This document shows, piece after piece, positions 17,216 to 25,785 of a stretch of DNA of 64,000 nucleotides. This DNA comes from Erythrobacter sp. (GTDB lineage Bacteria; Pseudomonadota; Alphaproteobacteria; Sphingomonadales; Sphingomonadaceae). Every line of letters begins with the position of its first letter. Position 1 is the stretch's first letter. The position numbers and the translations under genes are program-made. Location of the stretch: assembly GCA_027311945.1 (NCBI GenBank), contig DAICXZ010000006.1, positions 186,001-250,000 of the forward strand, given 5' to 3'. The notes under the pieces were generated by a model. That model was not told the DNA's origin and searched no databases. It saw only the letters and a program-made list of their open reading frames with translations.

Positions 17216-18208
17216 ATGGCCGGGGTTAAAGTAGGAAACAGGATTATTGGCACCCAGGCACCGGTGACGGTGGGTTGGGAAAATATACCCAAGGTGGAGG
17301 GAGGGCCGTGGAAGGTCGCCTTCTTCACCTATTTTCAGCCCGCGAGCCTGCTCGCCTTGCTGGCGTTCTGGTATTACGCGCCAAACTCCATTGCCACAGC
17401 GCAGACCGCCATCATCATCAGTCTCAGCTTCAAGGTGTTCCTGATTGCGCTGGAATTCATGGCGCCGCGGCACCGCAGCTGGATGTTGACCTGGAAGGAG
17501 TTCGTCACCGACCTGTTCTACGTCGGGATGGGCTACACAGTCGTCCGCATGATGGGCGCCTATCTGGGTGATGACGTCATCATCGAGGTGGTGCAGGGCG
17601 CGGCCGACTGGAGCAAGCTGGACTGGTTCGCCGGGATGCCGCTGCTGATCCAGGCGCTGGCGATCTCGCTGCTGTTCGACTTCGGCCAGTACTGGATGCA
17701 CCGCGGAATGCACAACTGGTATCCGCTGTGGCTGACTCACGCGCCGCACCACTACATCACCCAGCTCAACATCAACAAGGGTGCGGTCGGCAACCCGGTG
17801 GAGCTGTTCCTGATCGGCCTGGGCGTCGGCGGCTTCTTCGACTTCCTGCCGCGTGCGGCCCTGCTGGCGGGCACCTTCGGCCTCGCCATCGGCACCTATC
17901 AGCACATCAACGTGCGCTTCAACACGCCGGGCTGGTGGCGCTTCCTGTTCAACACCACCGAGCACCACAGTGTCCACCACTCGCAGGATTACGAGGCGAG
18001 CCGCAGCAACTACGGTTCGACCTGGATCATCTTCGATCGCATGTTTGGCACCTGCATCGATGGCGAAGCCGAGCAGCTCGGGATGGAAGGCGGCCGCCGG
18101 ATGACGATCAAGGAAGCCATGCACTATCCTTTCACCGAAGGGTACAACACCGTCAGGGAATGGTTCCGCTCCAAGTCCGACAAGCCGAGCGCCGTACCCG
18201 CTGAGTAA
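17216..18208 (+). CDS. Sterol desaturase/fatty acid hydroxylase superfamily membrane protein (copy 2)
   Basis: A 330-residue paralogue of the protein at 2171-3163 and of identical length. Histidine clusters are HRGMH (162-166), HAPHH (175-179) and HHSVHH (250-255), the di-iron ligands of the superfamily. Membrane stretches lie at about 40-57, 64-82, 98-113, 143-158 and 195-222. It starts its own transcription unit behind site B and is followed by a small membrane protein and a ferredoxin. The ferredoxin is a natural electron donor for such an oxygenase. Substrate is unknown; a lipid-like molecule or a hydrophobic guanidine/urea compound are both possible. Confidence 0.9.
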   Translation: MAGVKVGNRIIGTQAPVTVGWENIPKVEGGPWKVAFFTYFQPASLLALLAFWYYAPNSIATAQTAIIISLSFKVFLIALEFMAPRHRSWMLTWKEFVTDLFYVGMGYTVVRMMGAYLGDDVIIEVVQGAADWSKLDWFAGMPLLIQALAISLLFDFGQYWMHRGMHNWYPLWLTHAPHHYITQLNINKGAVGNPVELFLIGLGVGGFFDFLPRAALLAGTFGLAIGTYQHINVRFNTPGWWRFLFNTTEHHSVHHSQDYEASRSNYGSTWIIFDRMFGTCIDGEAEQLGMEGGRRMTIKEAMHYPFTEGYNTVREWFRSKSDKPSAVPAE

Positions 18209-18215
18209 TACCCCA

Positions 18216-18242
18216 CCCCCGGCCTGACACGCGGGCCGGGGG
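18216..18242 (+). terminator. GC-rich hairpin after hydroxylase copy 2
   Basis: CCCCCGGCC (18216-18224) pairs with GGCCGGGGG (18234-18242) around a 9-base loop, eight bases after the hydroxylase stop. No T-tract follows, so it may attenuate read-through or protect the 3' end rather than fully terminate. Confidence 0.5.
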
Positions 18243-18344
18243 CACCTCCTCCCAAATCACCGCAAGCACACAGTCACCATCTTGCCCCCTCATGGGCAGG
18301 CCGGTCGGCTTGTGCCTGCTCGCCAAGATCCGGAGAATGCTACA

Positions 18345-19028
18345 GTGAACCTGCCTTTCATCGACTGGGCCTGGCGCAGCCGAGGTGAGATCGCGATCGA
18401 GCCGCCACTGACGACCGAAGAGACTTTCGCGCGGCTTCAGCCGCTGGTCGACAAGGATACGACCGAGTGCGACTTCGGAGACAACACGCTGACTTACGTG
18501 AAAGGCAATCCGGCGGCGCAGGATAGGCTGGCAACCTTCTCCCAAGGCATGTTCACTGTGGAACAGCACGGCGGGCTTACCAAGGTTCTTTATGACGTGA
18601 AGAGCAACGCGCTGGCGCTGGTGCTGCTGGCTCCGCTGTTCTTCGTCGGTTTCGCGCAGATCGCCGTTGCCATCAACCACTGGGAAGATCGCAAGGCGGA
18701 GGCAGTCCAGTCCGAGGGCGAAGCAGACAAGGAAGAAGACGAGGAGCCCGCGCCGCATCACTGGATCGACGAGGCGCTAGGTGCTCCGGCTCCGGAAACG
18801 CTGGAGCAGAAGAAACAACGAATGGAGGAAGAGGGCGAGCAGAAGAAAGAGAAGCTCCCGACCACCCCCTCCTACGTTCTGGCTGGGCTGTTCCTGTTTC
18901 TCTATATCCTCGGTCGCTTCCTCGAGCCCTTCCTGTTCAGGCGGACACTCAAGCGCGCTCTCAATCTGGAACTGGCCGAGATGAAGGCTGTGGCGCCAGA
19001 GGCAGCGCAGCCCGGCCGGGCGAGCTGA
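18345..19028 (+). CDS. Unrecognised two-segment membrane protein
   Basis: The GTG start at 18345 is chosen because CGGAGA lies eight bases upstream; a longer frame from 18282 has no ribosome site. The 227-residue product has a soluble N-terminal domain (1-87), a membrane segment at 88-111, a very charged Glu/Lys-rich linker (112-172, including EEEGEQKKEK) and a second membrane segment at 176-197. I recognise no family. It lies between the di-iron hydroxylase and the ferredoxin in the same orientation, so it may anchor or organise the oxygenase system, but that is context only. Confidence 0.72.
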   Translation: MNLPFIDWAWRSRGEIAIEPPLTTEETFARLQPLVDKDTTECDFGDNTLTYVKGNPAAQDRLATFSQGMFTVEQHGGLTKVLYDVKSNALALVLLAPLFFVGFAQIAVAINHWEDRKAEAVQSEGEADKEEDEEPAPHHWIDEALGAPAPETLEQKKQRMEEEGEQKKEKLPTTPSYVLAGLFLFLYILGRFLEPFLFRRTLKRALNLELAEMKAVAPEAAQPGRAS

Positions 19029-19102
19029 ACGCGCTCCGCCAAAACACCCCTTTTCTATCCAACCACACCCGGCGCGATCCGCGCCAGCAGGAGCATTGTT
19101 CG

Positions 19103-19420
19103 ATGATTACGCTTGCCGTTACCGACCGCGAAGGAAAGCCCCACGCCATCAAGACCACGCCCGATGGCACGCTGATGGAAGCGATCCGCGACTATGGCCT
19201 GACCGACGGGTTCGCACTGTGCGGGGGGCATTGTTCGTGCGCCACCTGCCATGTGATCCTCGACGAGGCCGTGCTGCCGCTGCTGTCGCCGATCTCGGAC
19301 GATGAGAGCGGCCTGCTGGACGGCTCCGATCACCGCGAGCCTGGCTCGCGTCTCGCCTGTCAGGTGGCCCTGATGCCTGCGCTTGACCTTGCGAGTGTAA
19401 AGATCGCGCCGACCGACTAG
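19103..19420 (+). CDS. Adrenodoxin-type [2Fe-2S] ferredoxin
   Basis: A 105-residue ferredoxin. Cluster ligands are C40, C46, C49 and C86, the C-x5-C-x2-C-x36-C spacing of adrenodoxin and putidaredoxin. An additional cysteine, C44, sits inside the cluster loop (CGGHCSCATC) where related proteins often have alanine or serine. Such ferredoxins pass electrons to oxygenases. Here the likely client is one or both di-iron hydroxylases of the locus. No ferredoxin reductase gene is adjacent, so a reductase encoded elsewhere must be used. Confidence 0.9.
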   Translation: MITLAVTDREGKPHAIKTTPDGTLMEAIRDYGLTDGFALCGGHCSCATCHVILDEAVLPLLSPISDDESGLLDGSDHREPGSRLACQVALMPALDLASVKIAPTD

Positions 19421-19427
19421 GTCGGTC
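19411..19427. terminator. Short hairpin between convergent genes
   Basis: GACCGAC (19411-19417) and GTCGGTC (19421-19427) form a 7-bp stem centred on the ferredoxin stop codon. The convergent glycosyltransferase gene ends eight bases on. There is no T-tract; a weak bidirectional terminator at best. Confidence 0.3.
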
Positions 19428-19434
19428 AGCCCGG

Positions 19435-21654
19435 TCAGTCGATCGTCAGGTGGTCGGGAGCGATCCCGGCCACTTGTCGTTCGTGCATCGCGGCAAAAGC
19501 CGCCTCGAGCTGTCGTGCATAGGGCGCCGAGCGGAACAGCGGAGCCTCGGTGCGGCCTGCCGCGAGCTGCTGGCGGACTTGCGCCATAGCCTCGGCATTT
19601 GTCGCGAGTTCGAGCGCTTTGGCTTCATAAGCAGCAGCATCGCTGGTAGCCAGCTCGGGCACACCCGCAGCGCTGACCAGGCTTGCCGCAACCCGCGAGA
19701 GAAACTGCCGCCCGGCCATCGTCAGCACCGGCAGGCCCGCCCACAGCGCATCGGAAGCGCTGGTGTGGGCATTGACGGCGAAGCTGTCGAGAAACAGGTC
19801 GGCATGGATCAGGCGGCCGAGATGCTCGTTGTGCGGCAGGTCGGGTGCGAAGACGATGCGCGCGGGATCAACGCCGCGATCTGCCGCCTCGCGGGCGAGG
19901 TTGCCCTCGGCCCATTCGTTCGAGCGCAGCAGCCACAGGACTGATCCCTCGACCTCCCTCAAAAGACGCATCCAGATATCGAACTCTTGCGGCCCGATTT
20001 TATAGGTGTGGTTGAACGAGCAGAACACGAAGCCTTGCTCGGGTAGCCCGTGGTCGGCGCGGGTCCGCGTGTCGGCGATGATCGCGCGCTGGTCGTCGTT
20101 GGGCTGATAACAGTCCGGCAGGCGCACCAGCTTCTCGGTGAAGTACTGTTCGTAGCCTGCCGGTGCGGTGACCGGGTCGGCGATCAAATAATCCATCGCC
20201 GGATGGCCGAGCGAGCCGGGATAGCCCAGATAGTTGACCTGCACGGGGGCGAGGCGGTGGCCGAACATCCCTGAACGCGTGAAGCGGGTATAGCCCTTGA
20301 GGTCGACCGCGATGTCGAGCCCGTCGGCGCGGGCTTTCTCGGCCACCTGAGCGTCGGACAGATGGGCGATTTCGGTGAAGCTGTCGCAGTGGGCGCGGGC
20401 GTGGGCGCGCATCGCATCGCCTTCGCGCGCGGGGCCGTAGCTGTAGGCGTGAATGGCAAAGCGGCTGCGGTCATGCTCGCGCAGCAGGCCGGCCATCAGG
20501 TACATGGTGGCGTGATCGTGGAAGTCGGCCGAGAAGTAGCCGATGCGGATGCGTCCGTCGCTCGAAGGGGGCGGGGTGGGCGCAGTTGCCGCCACGACCG
20601 GGAAGACCTTGGCCGCATGGGCCTTGGCATGGGCGAGCTGGCGCACGGGATCGTCGGCAAAAGGGAAGGCCGCGAAGGGTTGCAAGGCGCCGAGCTGCGA
20701 GGGCGGCAACTGCGCGAAATCGCCGCGCGCGTGCCAGTCGCAGATGTGCGCTTCCTGGAACAGCGCGTGGAGGTGGGCCTCAGCTTTCAGCGGTTCGTGC
20801 CGAAGCACAGTGCGGAAGCTTGAGATGGCATCGGGCAGCGCGCCAGTGGACACCTGCGCCTTGCCGCGGTTGATCAGCACCTTCGTGTCGTCCGGTTGCA
20901 ATGCCAGCGCGCGGTCGTAAGCGGCCACAGCTTCTTCGGGTCGGTGCAGCGCCTGTAGCTCTGCGCCCATGTTGTTGTGCGTGTCGGCGTGATCGGGGCG
21001 GATGCGGGCAGCCTCGCGGAACTGGACGAGCGCCTCCTCGTGGCGCTTCTGCGCGGCGAGCAGGTTGCCGAAATTGTAGTGCGCATCGGCGTGATCGGGC
21101 ACCATTGCGAGGCATTCATTGTAAGCCGCTTCGGCCTCTTCGTCGTGCCCGCGCTCCTGGAGCACGTGGGCGAGGTTGTAGCGCGCGTCGATATAGGCCG
21201 GGTCGATCACGATGGCTTCGCGATAAAGCTGCTCGGCCGCCTCTTTCTCGCCCATGCGCGAAAGCGTGATGCCGAGATTGTTCGTGCAAGCGGCATCACC
21301 GGGGGCAAGGTCGCGGGCACACTGGAAGGCGTCGCGCGCTGCGGCGAGGTCGCCCAGCTGCAGCAGCGCAGCCCCGCGAAGGTTGTGAATGGCGTGCTTG
21401 CCCGGATGGGTACGGCACAGCGCCTCGCCGATCCGCGCCGCATCGGCCATCTCGCCAGCCTTGTAGGCCGCCACCATCTTGTCGAGCGCAAGCTGCGCAT
21501 CATTGCCGGTGTCGAGCTGGTCGAGCGCGAGGCGCAGCCGCTTGTTGCGCGGATAGCGCGCCAGCGCCTCCTCGTAGAGAGCGCGCGCCGTGTCGGCATC
21601 TCCACGCTTCAATGCACCGTTGGCCTTGATCAGCGTGCTTTCGAGTCCCGCCAT
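19435..21654 (-). CDS. TPR-containing O-GlcNAc transferase-like protein (SPINDLY family)
   Basis: A 739-residue protein with about nine tetratricopeptide repeats in the first 300 residues. Examples are AYNECLAMVPDHADAHYNFG and similar 34-residue units. A GT41-type catalytic half follows (about 340-720). The catalytic region shows SADFHDHATMYL, containing the histidine conserved in eukaryotic OGT. It also has GYPGSLGHPAMDYLIAD, FNHTYKIGPQEFDIW and SASDALWAGLPVLT for the nucleotide-sugar site. In alphaproteobacteria such proteins modify flagellins or other cytoplasmic proteins; no flagellar gene is nearby, so the target is unknown. It is a single-gene unit divergent from the LOG gene. Confidence 0.9.
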   Translation of the reverse strand: MAGLESTLIKANGALKRGDADTARALYEEALARYPRNKRLRLALDQLDTGNDAQLALDKMVAAYKAGEMADAARIGEALCRTHPGKHAIHNLRGAALLQLGDLAAARDAFQCARDLAPGDAACTNNLGITLSRMGEKEAAEQLYREAIVIDPAYIDARYNLAHVLQERGHDEEAEAAYNECLAMVPDHADAHYNFGNLLAAQKRHEEALVQFREAARIRPDHADTHNNMGAELQALHRPEEAVAAYDRALALQPDDTKVLINRGKAQVSTGALPDAISSFRTVLRHEPLKAEAHLHALFQEAHICDWHARGDFAQLPPSQLGALQPFAAFPFADDPVRQLAHAKAHAAKVFPVVAATAPTPPPSSDGRIRIGYFSADFHDHATMYLMAGLLREHDRSRFAIHAYSYGPAREGDAMRAHARAHCDSFTEIAHLSDAQVAEKARADGLDIAVDLKGYTRFTRSGMFGHRLAPVQVNYLGYPGSLGHPAMDYLIADPVTAPAGYEQYFTEKLVRLPDCYQPNDDQRAIIADTRTRADHGLPEQGFVFCSFNHTYKIGPQEFDIWMRLLREVEGSVLWLLRSNEWAEGNLAREAADRGVDPARIVFAPDLPHNEHLGRLIHADLFLDSFAVNAHTSASDALWAGLPVLTMAGRQFLSRVAASLVSAAGVPELATSDAAAYEAKALELATNAEAMAQVRQQLAAGRTEAPLFRSAPYARQLEAAFAAMHERQVAGIAPDHLTID

Positions 21655-21829
21655 TCGCGCCTTGTCCTTCCACCATGCCTGTCTTTCACCCGCTAGCCAT
21701 TCATGGTTGAGGACCGGGAAGGGTAGACTAGGGGATTTTCCTTATAGCGATCGTCTCCGCCATCTTCTCTTCCGTCTTGCCCGGTGAACCTCTAGGCGGA
21801 CTCCGCCAGAAGCGAAAAGAGGACCGCCT

Positions 21830-22708
21830 GTGAGCGAGAAGCCGCACGACCACGATTTGGTCGACCACAAGTTCTACCATGCCGATGCCGAAGCGAGTTT
21901 TGCCGACAGCGCGCCCGACGATACTCCGCAAACGCGCCATCCGAGCTACAAGCTGGCCTTCCGCGACACCGAGTTCCTGCTGCGTGAGGAACTGCGCCCG
22001 GTGCGTTTCCAGCTCGAACTTCTCAAGCCCGAGATGGTGCTGGAAGAGGCGCGGGTTGGCTCGACGCTGGTAATGTATGGCTCGGCGCGCATCCCCGCGC
22101 CCGAGCAGATCGACGATGTGATGGCGCGCGCGAAGACGCCCGAAGAGAAGAAAATCGCCGAGAAGCTGGCTGAAAAGTCGCGCTACTATGTCGAGGCGCA
22201 CAAGCTGGCGAAGCTGGTGAGCGAAAAGAGCATCATCGAGAATGGCCTGCGCCAGTTCGTGATCTGCTCCGGCGGTGGCCCCTCGATCATGGAGGCGGCC
22301 AACCGCGGCGCGAGCGAGGCCGGGGCGGAGAGCGTGGGGCTCAACATCGTGCTGCCGCACGAACAAGCGCCCAATGCCTATGTGACGCCCTATCTCTCGC
22401 TCAACTTCCACTATTTCGCGCTGCGCAAGATGCACTTCCTGATCCGTGCGCGGGCCGTGGCGGTGTTCCCCGGCGGGTTCGGCACCTGCGACGAGCTGTT
22501 CGAGCTGCTCACCCTGATCCAGACAGGCAAGATGAAGCCGATCCCGGTACTGCTGTTCGGAAAGAGCTTCTGGGACCGCGTGATCAACTTCGAGGCGCTG
22601 GTGGAGGAAGGCACGATCAATGCCGCCGATCTCGACCTGTTTCAGCGGGTCGAGACGGCCGAGCAGGCGTGGAAGCACATTGCGAAGTTTTACGAGCTGG
22701 AGGGGTAG
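21830..22708 (+). CDS. LOG-family protein (cytokinin riboside phosphoribohydrolase-like)
   Basis: A 292-residue protein started by GTG behind AAAAGAGG. The C-terminal half carries the family motif PGGFGTCDE (form PGGxGTxxE) with SGGGPSIMEAANRG upstream. These proteins, often mislabelled lysine decarboxylases, hydrolyse nucleoside 5'-monophosphates to base and ribose phosphate. The N-terminal 70 residues are extra compared with the short LOG proteins and match the longer bacterial type II group. Its stop overlaps the 3' end of the convergent thiD by 19 bases. Confidence 0.85.
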   Translation: MSEKPHDHDLVDHKFYHADAEASFADSAPDDTPQTRHPSYKLAFRDTEFLLREELRPVRFQLELLKPEMVLEEARVGSTLVMYGSARIPAPEQIDDVMARAKTPEEKKIAEKLAEKSRYYVEAHKLAKLVSEKSIIENGLRQFVICSGGGPSIMEAANRGASEAGAESVGLNIVLPHEQAPNAYVTPYLSLNFHYFALRKMHFLIRARAVAVFPGGFGTCDELFELLTLIQTGKMKPIPVLLFGKSFWDRVINFEALVEEGTINAADLDLFQRVETAEQAWKHIAKFYELEG

Positions 22709-23466
22709 TCCAACCGCACCGCCTGATGCCCCATCGGCCCCGCGCCGCCACCATAACCGGGCGCGGCGTGGAGCGCCTCGCGCACGAACTGGCGGGCCTT
22801 CTCGATCGCTTCCTCCAGCGGCAACCCGCGCGCAAGGTGCGTGGCGATAGCGCTCGACAAGGTGCAGCCGGTGCCGTGGGTATGGCGGGTGACGATGCGC
22901 GCCTCGCTCCACACCTTGTCGGGCTGACCGGGGCGCACGAGCCGGTCTTCCACCATCGGACCATCGGCATCGCCGCCCTTGGCAAGGAACGCGATCCCTT
23001 TGTCCTTCAGCGCCGCCGCGCCGCCGAGCGCCTTGAGTTCGGGCACGTTGGGCGTGGTCAGTGTCGCCAGCTCCATCAGCCATTCGAACGCGGCGATGGT
23101 TGCCTCGTCTGCGAGCACCGAGCCGCTGGTAGCCACCATCACCGGATCGAACACGATCGGGCAGGGCAGGTCTTCCAGCCGGTCGGCCACGACCTCGGCG
23201 ATATCGGTGCTGCCGAGCATCCCGATCTTCACCGCCTCTACGCCGATGTCTTCCATGCAGGCATCGATCTGTGCGGCCACGAAGTCCGGCGACAGCGCCT
23301 CGACCCCGCGAACGCCGCGGGTGTTCTGCGCGGTGACGGCGGTGATCGCGGTCATCGCATAGCCGCCGAGCATGGTGATGGTCTTGATGTCGGCCTGAAT
23401 CCCTGCGCCGCCGGAACTGTCCGAGCCGGCGATTACCAGAACGCGGGGTGGGCGGGCATGGCTCAT
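22690..23466 (-). CDS. thiD: Hydroxymethylpyrimidine/phosphomethylpyrimidine kinase
   Basis: A 258-residue ribokinase-fold kinase of thiamine biosynthesis that phosphorylates HMP and HMP-phosphate. It starts at MSHARPPRVLVIAGSDSSGG; the upstream extension of the frame only reads through a repeat element. Key motifs are GSDSSGGAGIQADIK, DPVMVATSG and HTHGTGCTLSSAIA, the last holding the catalytic base region. No other thi genes are in the window and no TPP riboswitch was seen. The gene overlaps the LOG gene tail to tail. Confidence 0.93.
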   Translation of the reverse strand: MSHARPPRVLVIAGSDSSGGAGIQADIKTITMLGGYAMTAITAVTAQNTRGVRGVEALSPDFVAAQIDACMEDIGVEAVKIGMLGSTDIAEVVADRLEDLPCPIVFDPVMVATSGSVLADEATIAAFEWLMELATLTTPNVPELKALGGAAALKDKGIAFLAKGGDADGPMVEDRLVRPGQPDKVWSEARIVTRHTHGTGCTLSSAIATHLARGLPLEEAIEKARQFVREALHAAPGYGGGAGPMGHQAVRLDYPSSS

Positions 23467-23477
23467 GATTCCTGTCT

Positions 23478-23594
23478 CCGCTCGCCCTGAGCTGGTGTCG
23501 CTGCGCGACAGCTTCGCTTCCGAAGGGCCGTTCTTCCTTTGGGTACGTCGCTGCGAAGAAAAGGACAATCCTTCGACCAGCTCAGGACGAGCGG
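23478..23594. repeat. Imperfect palindromic repeat element, sphingomonad REP-like
   Basis: The arms are CCGCTCGCCCTGAGCTGGT at 23478-23496 and its near-perfect complement (one mismatch) at 23576-23594, 117 bases end to end. Inside, GTCGCTGCG occurs twice (23497 and 23547). The core resembles the CCTGAGCTTGTCGAAGG-type repeats that I associate with intergenic regions of this order. It fills the gap between glmM and thiD and appears once in this window. Confidence 0.6.
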
Positions 23595-23600
23595 GGTTGG

Positions 23601-24938
23601 CTAGGCCGCCGCCTTCACCGCATCGCATATCCGGTCCACCACCGCTTCGACCTGGGCTCCGTCGTCGCCCTCGGCCATCACGCGCACCAAGGGTTCGGTG
23701 CCCGACTTGCGGATGACGAGCCGACCCTTGCCGAACAACTCGCGTTCGGCCTCGGCAATCACTGCCTGCACGCTATCGGCGGCAAGCGGATCGCCGCCAT
23801 CATAGCGCACGTTCTTGAGCAGCTGCGGCACCGGATCGAACAGGTGGAGTAGCTCGCTCGCGGGCTTGCCGCTCTGTACCAGCGCTGCCAGCACTTGCAG
23901 CGCGGCCACGGTGCCATCTCCGGTGGTGGCGTGATCAAGCAGGATCATATGGCCCGACTGTTCGCCGCCCACGTTGTAGCCGCCCGCCTTCATCGCTTCG
24001 AGCACATAGCGGTCACCCACCTTGGCGCGCACCAGCGACAGACCGCGCGCATCAAGGAAGCGTTCGAGCCCGAGGTTGCTCATTACCGTGGCGACCACGC
24101 CGCCGCCCTTGAGCTGGCCCTGTTCGGCAAGCCGCGATCCGATCAGCGCCATGATCTGGTCGCCATCGACTGCCTCGCCCTTTTCGTCGATCACGATCAG
24201 CCGGTCAGCATCGCCATCGAGCGCAATGCCGAGATCGGCGCCATCTTCGACCACCTTGGCCTTTACCGCATCGAGCGAGGTCGAGCCGACGCCGTCGTTG
24301 ATGTTGAGGCCGTTGGGCGAAACGCCCATGGCGATCACCTTTGCACCCAGCTCCCAGATCGCGGTGGGGGCGACCTGATAGGCCGCGCCATGTGCGCAAT
24401 CGACCACGATCTTCAGCCCGTCGAGCCGTACGTTGCTCGGCAGCGATTGCTTCACGGCGTGGATATAGCGACCGCGCGCATCCTCGATTCGGCGTGCTCG
24501 GCCGATCTCGGCACCCTCGGCCAGGGTCTGGTCCTGGCCCATAAGTTTCTCGATCTGCGCTTCGTCCTCGTCGGATAGCTTGAAGCCGTCGGGACCGAAC
24601 AGCTTGATGCCGTTGTCACCGAACGGATTGTGACTGGCCGAGATCATCACACCGAGGTCGGCACGCATCTCGCGCGCGAGCAGGGCCACGGCGGGGGTGG
24701 GTAGCGGGCCGGTCATGATGACGTCCATTCCCACGCTGGTGAAACCCGCCACCAGCGCGTTCTCCATCATGTAGCCCGAAAGGCGCGTGTCCTTGCCGAT
24801 GACTACCCGGTGGCGGTGATCTCCGCGCAGGAAGTGCTGCCCTGCCGCCATGCCTACCTTCATCGCGAGCGACGCGGTCAACTTGTTGCCGTTGGCGCGG
24901 CCGCGAATGCCGTCGGTTCCGAAGTAGGTGCGTCCCAT
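23601..24938 (-). CDS. glmM: Phosphoglucosamine mutase
   Basis: A 445-residue enzyme that interconverts glucosamine-6-phosphate and glucosamine-1-phosphate for UDP-GlcNAc synthesis. The start at 24938 ([13 protein letters not shown]) follows an AGGGGAAA ribosome site. Features are the phosphoserine loop ISASHNP, the metal loop DGDADR, the sugar-binding GGEQSGH and the C-terminal phosphate loop RKSGTEP. Length and motif order are normal for GlmM. It probably forms a minus-strand unit with thiD, separated by the repeat element. Confidence 0.96.
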   Translation of the reverse strand: MGRTYFGTDGIRGRANGNKLTASLAMKVGMAAGQHFLRGDHRHRVVIGKDTRLSGYMMENALVAGFTSVGMDVIMTGPLPTPAVALLAREMRADLGVMISASHNPFGDNGIKLFGPDGFKLSDEDEAQIEKLMGQDQTLAEGAEIGRARRIEDARGRYIHAVKQSLPSNVRLDGLKIVVDCAHGAAYQVAPTAIWELGAKVIAMGVSPNGLNINDGVGSTSLDAVKAKVVEDGADLGIALDGDADRLIVIDEKGEAVDGDQIMALIGSRLAEQGQLKGGGVVATVMSNLGLERFLDARGLSLVRAKVGDRYVLEAMKAGGYNVGGEQSGHMILLDHATTGDGTVAALQVLAALVQSGKPASELLHLFDPVPQLLKNVRYDGGDPLAADSVQAVIAEAERELFGKGRLVIRKSGTEPLVRVMAEGDDGAQVEAVVDRICDAVKAAA

Positions 24939-25026
24939 TGTTTCCCCTGAACTTGCCGAAATGCGCGTGGTTAGCCTGCTTTGCCGCTTGAAATCGGGCT
25001 TGTCACGCCCGAGATGGATCATTGTC

Positions 25027-25038
25027 TTGCATATGCAA
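25027..25038. promoter_or_regulatory. Perfect 12-bp palindrome before sodB
   Basis: TTGCATATGCAA at 25027-25038 lies about 64 bases before the sodB start and about 90 bases from the divergent glmM start. A perfect dyad here could be an operator for either gene. I cannot assign a regulator. Confidence 0.3.
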
Positions 25039-25101
25039 CCCGGCGGCGGTTCACGCGTTGGGAAATCATTCACGACCCCGAGAGACAGGAAGGACCATAC
25101 A

Positions 25102-25713
25102 ATGGCATTCACCCTTATCGACCTGCCCTACGACAGCGAAGCGCTCGCCCCCGCGATCACCGCTGAGACGCTGGGCTACCACCACGGCAAGCATCACAAG
25201 GCCTATATCGACAAGACCAACGCCGCGATCGAAGGTGGCGAGCTTGATGGCAAGCCGCTTGAAGATGTGATCGTGGCCGCGCGCGGTTCGAACCAGGGCC
25301 TGTTCAACAATGCGGCGCAGAGCTGGAACCACGGCTTCTACTGGCATTCTCTCGCCCCCTCGACCAGCGGCCCCTCGGGCGATCTGGCCAGCAAGATCGA
25401 CGAAGCTTTCGGTTCGCTCGACGAGCTGAAGACCAAGCTGAAGGATCGTGGTGCCGGTCACTTCGCCAGCGGGTGGGTCTGGCTGGCCGAGAAGGATGGA
25501 AAGCTCTCGATCGAAGAAACCCACGATGGCGACACGCTGGCCGACAGCGGCTACAACCCGCTGCTGACGATCGATGTGTGGGAGCACGCCTACTACCTCG
25601 ATCATCAGAACGCCCGCCCGAGCTATCTCTCGGCGGTGGTCGACGGTCACCTGAACTGGGATTTTGCGGCCGATAACCTCGCTCGCGGTTCGGCCTGGGC
25701 CTATCCGGCCTGA
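25102..25713 (+). CDS. sodB: Superoxide dismutase, Fe/Mn family
   Basis: A 203-residue superoxide dismutase that turns superoxide into H2O2 and O2 in the cytoplasm. The start at 25102 follows AGGAAGGA; the frame extends upstream without protein character. Metal ligands sit in [27 protein letters not shown] and [13 protein letters not shown]. The [10 protein letters not shown] segment is of the iron-type (SodB) pattern. It is a single-gene unit with its own promoter region and a strong terminator. Confidence 0.95.
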   Translation: MAFTLIDLPYDSEALAPAITAETLGYHHGKHHKAYIDKTNAAIEGGELDGKPLEDVIVAARGSNQGLFNNAAQSWNHGFYWHSLAPSTSGPSGDLASKIDEAFGSLDELKTKLKDRGAGHFASGWVWLAEKDGKLSIEETHDGDTLADSGYNPLLTIDVWEHAYYLDHQNARPSYLSAVVDGHLNWDFAADNLARGSAWAYPA

Positions 25714-25737
25714 TCTGACTGACCAGTAAAGTTCGCG

Positions 25738-25776
25738 AAGACCCGCTCTGGCATCAGGCCACTGCGGGTCTTTTCG
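25738..25776. terminator. Intrinsic terminator after sodB, probably bidirectional
   Basis: AGACCCGC (25739-25746) pairs with GCGGGTCT (25764-25771), followed by TTT on the plus strand. On the minus strand the stem comes just after the AI-2E-family gene stop, so it can serve both convergent genes. Confidence 0.8.
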
Positions 25777-25785
25777 TATCTGCGC

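Noticed and set aside
22690-22708. Tail-to-tail overlap of the LOG gene and thiD as a possible frameshift or artefact
   Set aside because: Both proteins end normally for their families, so the 19-bp convergent overlap is simply compact packing.
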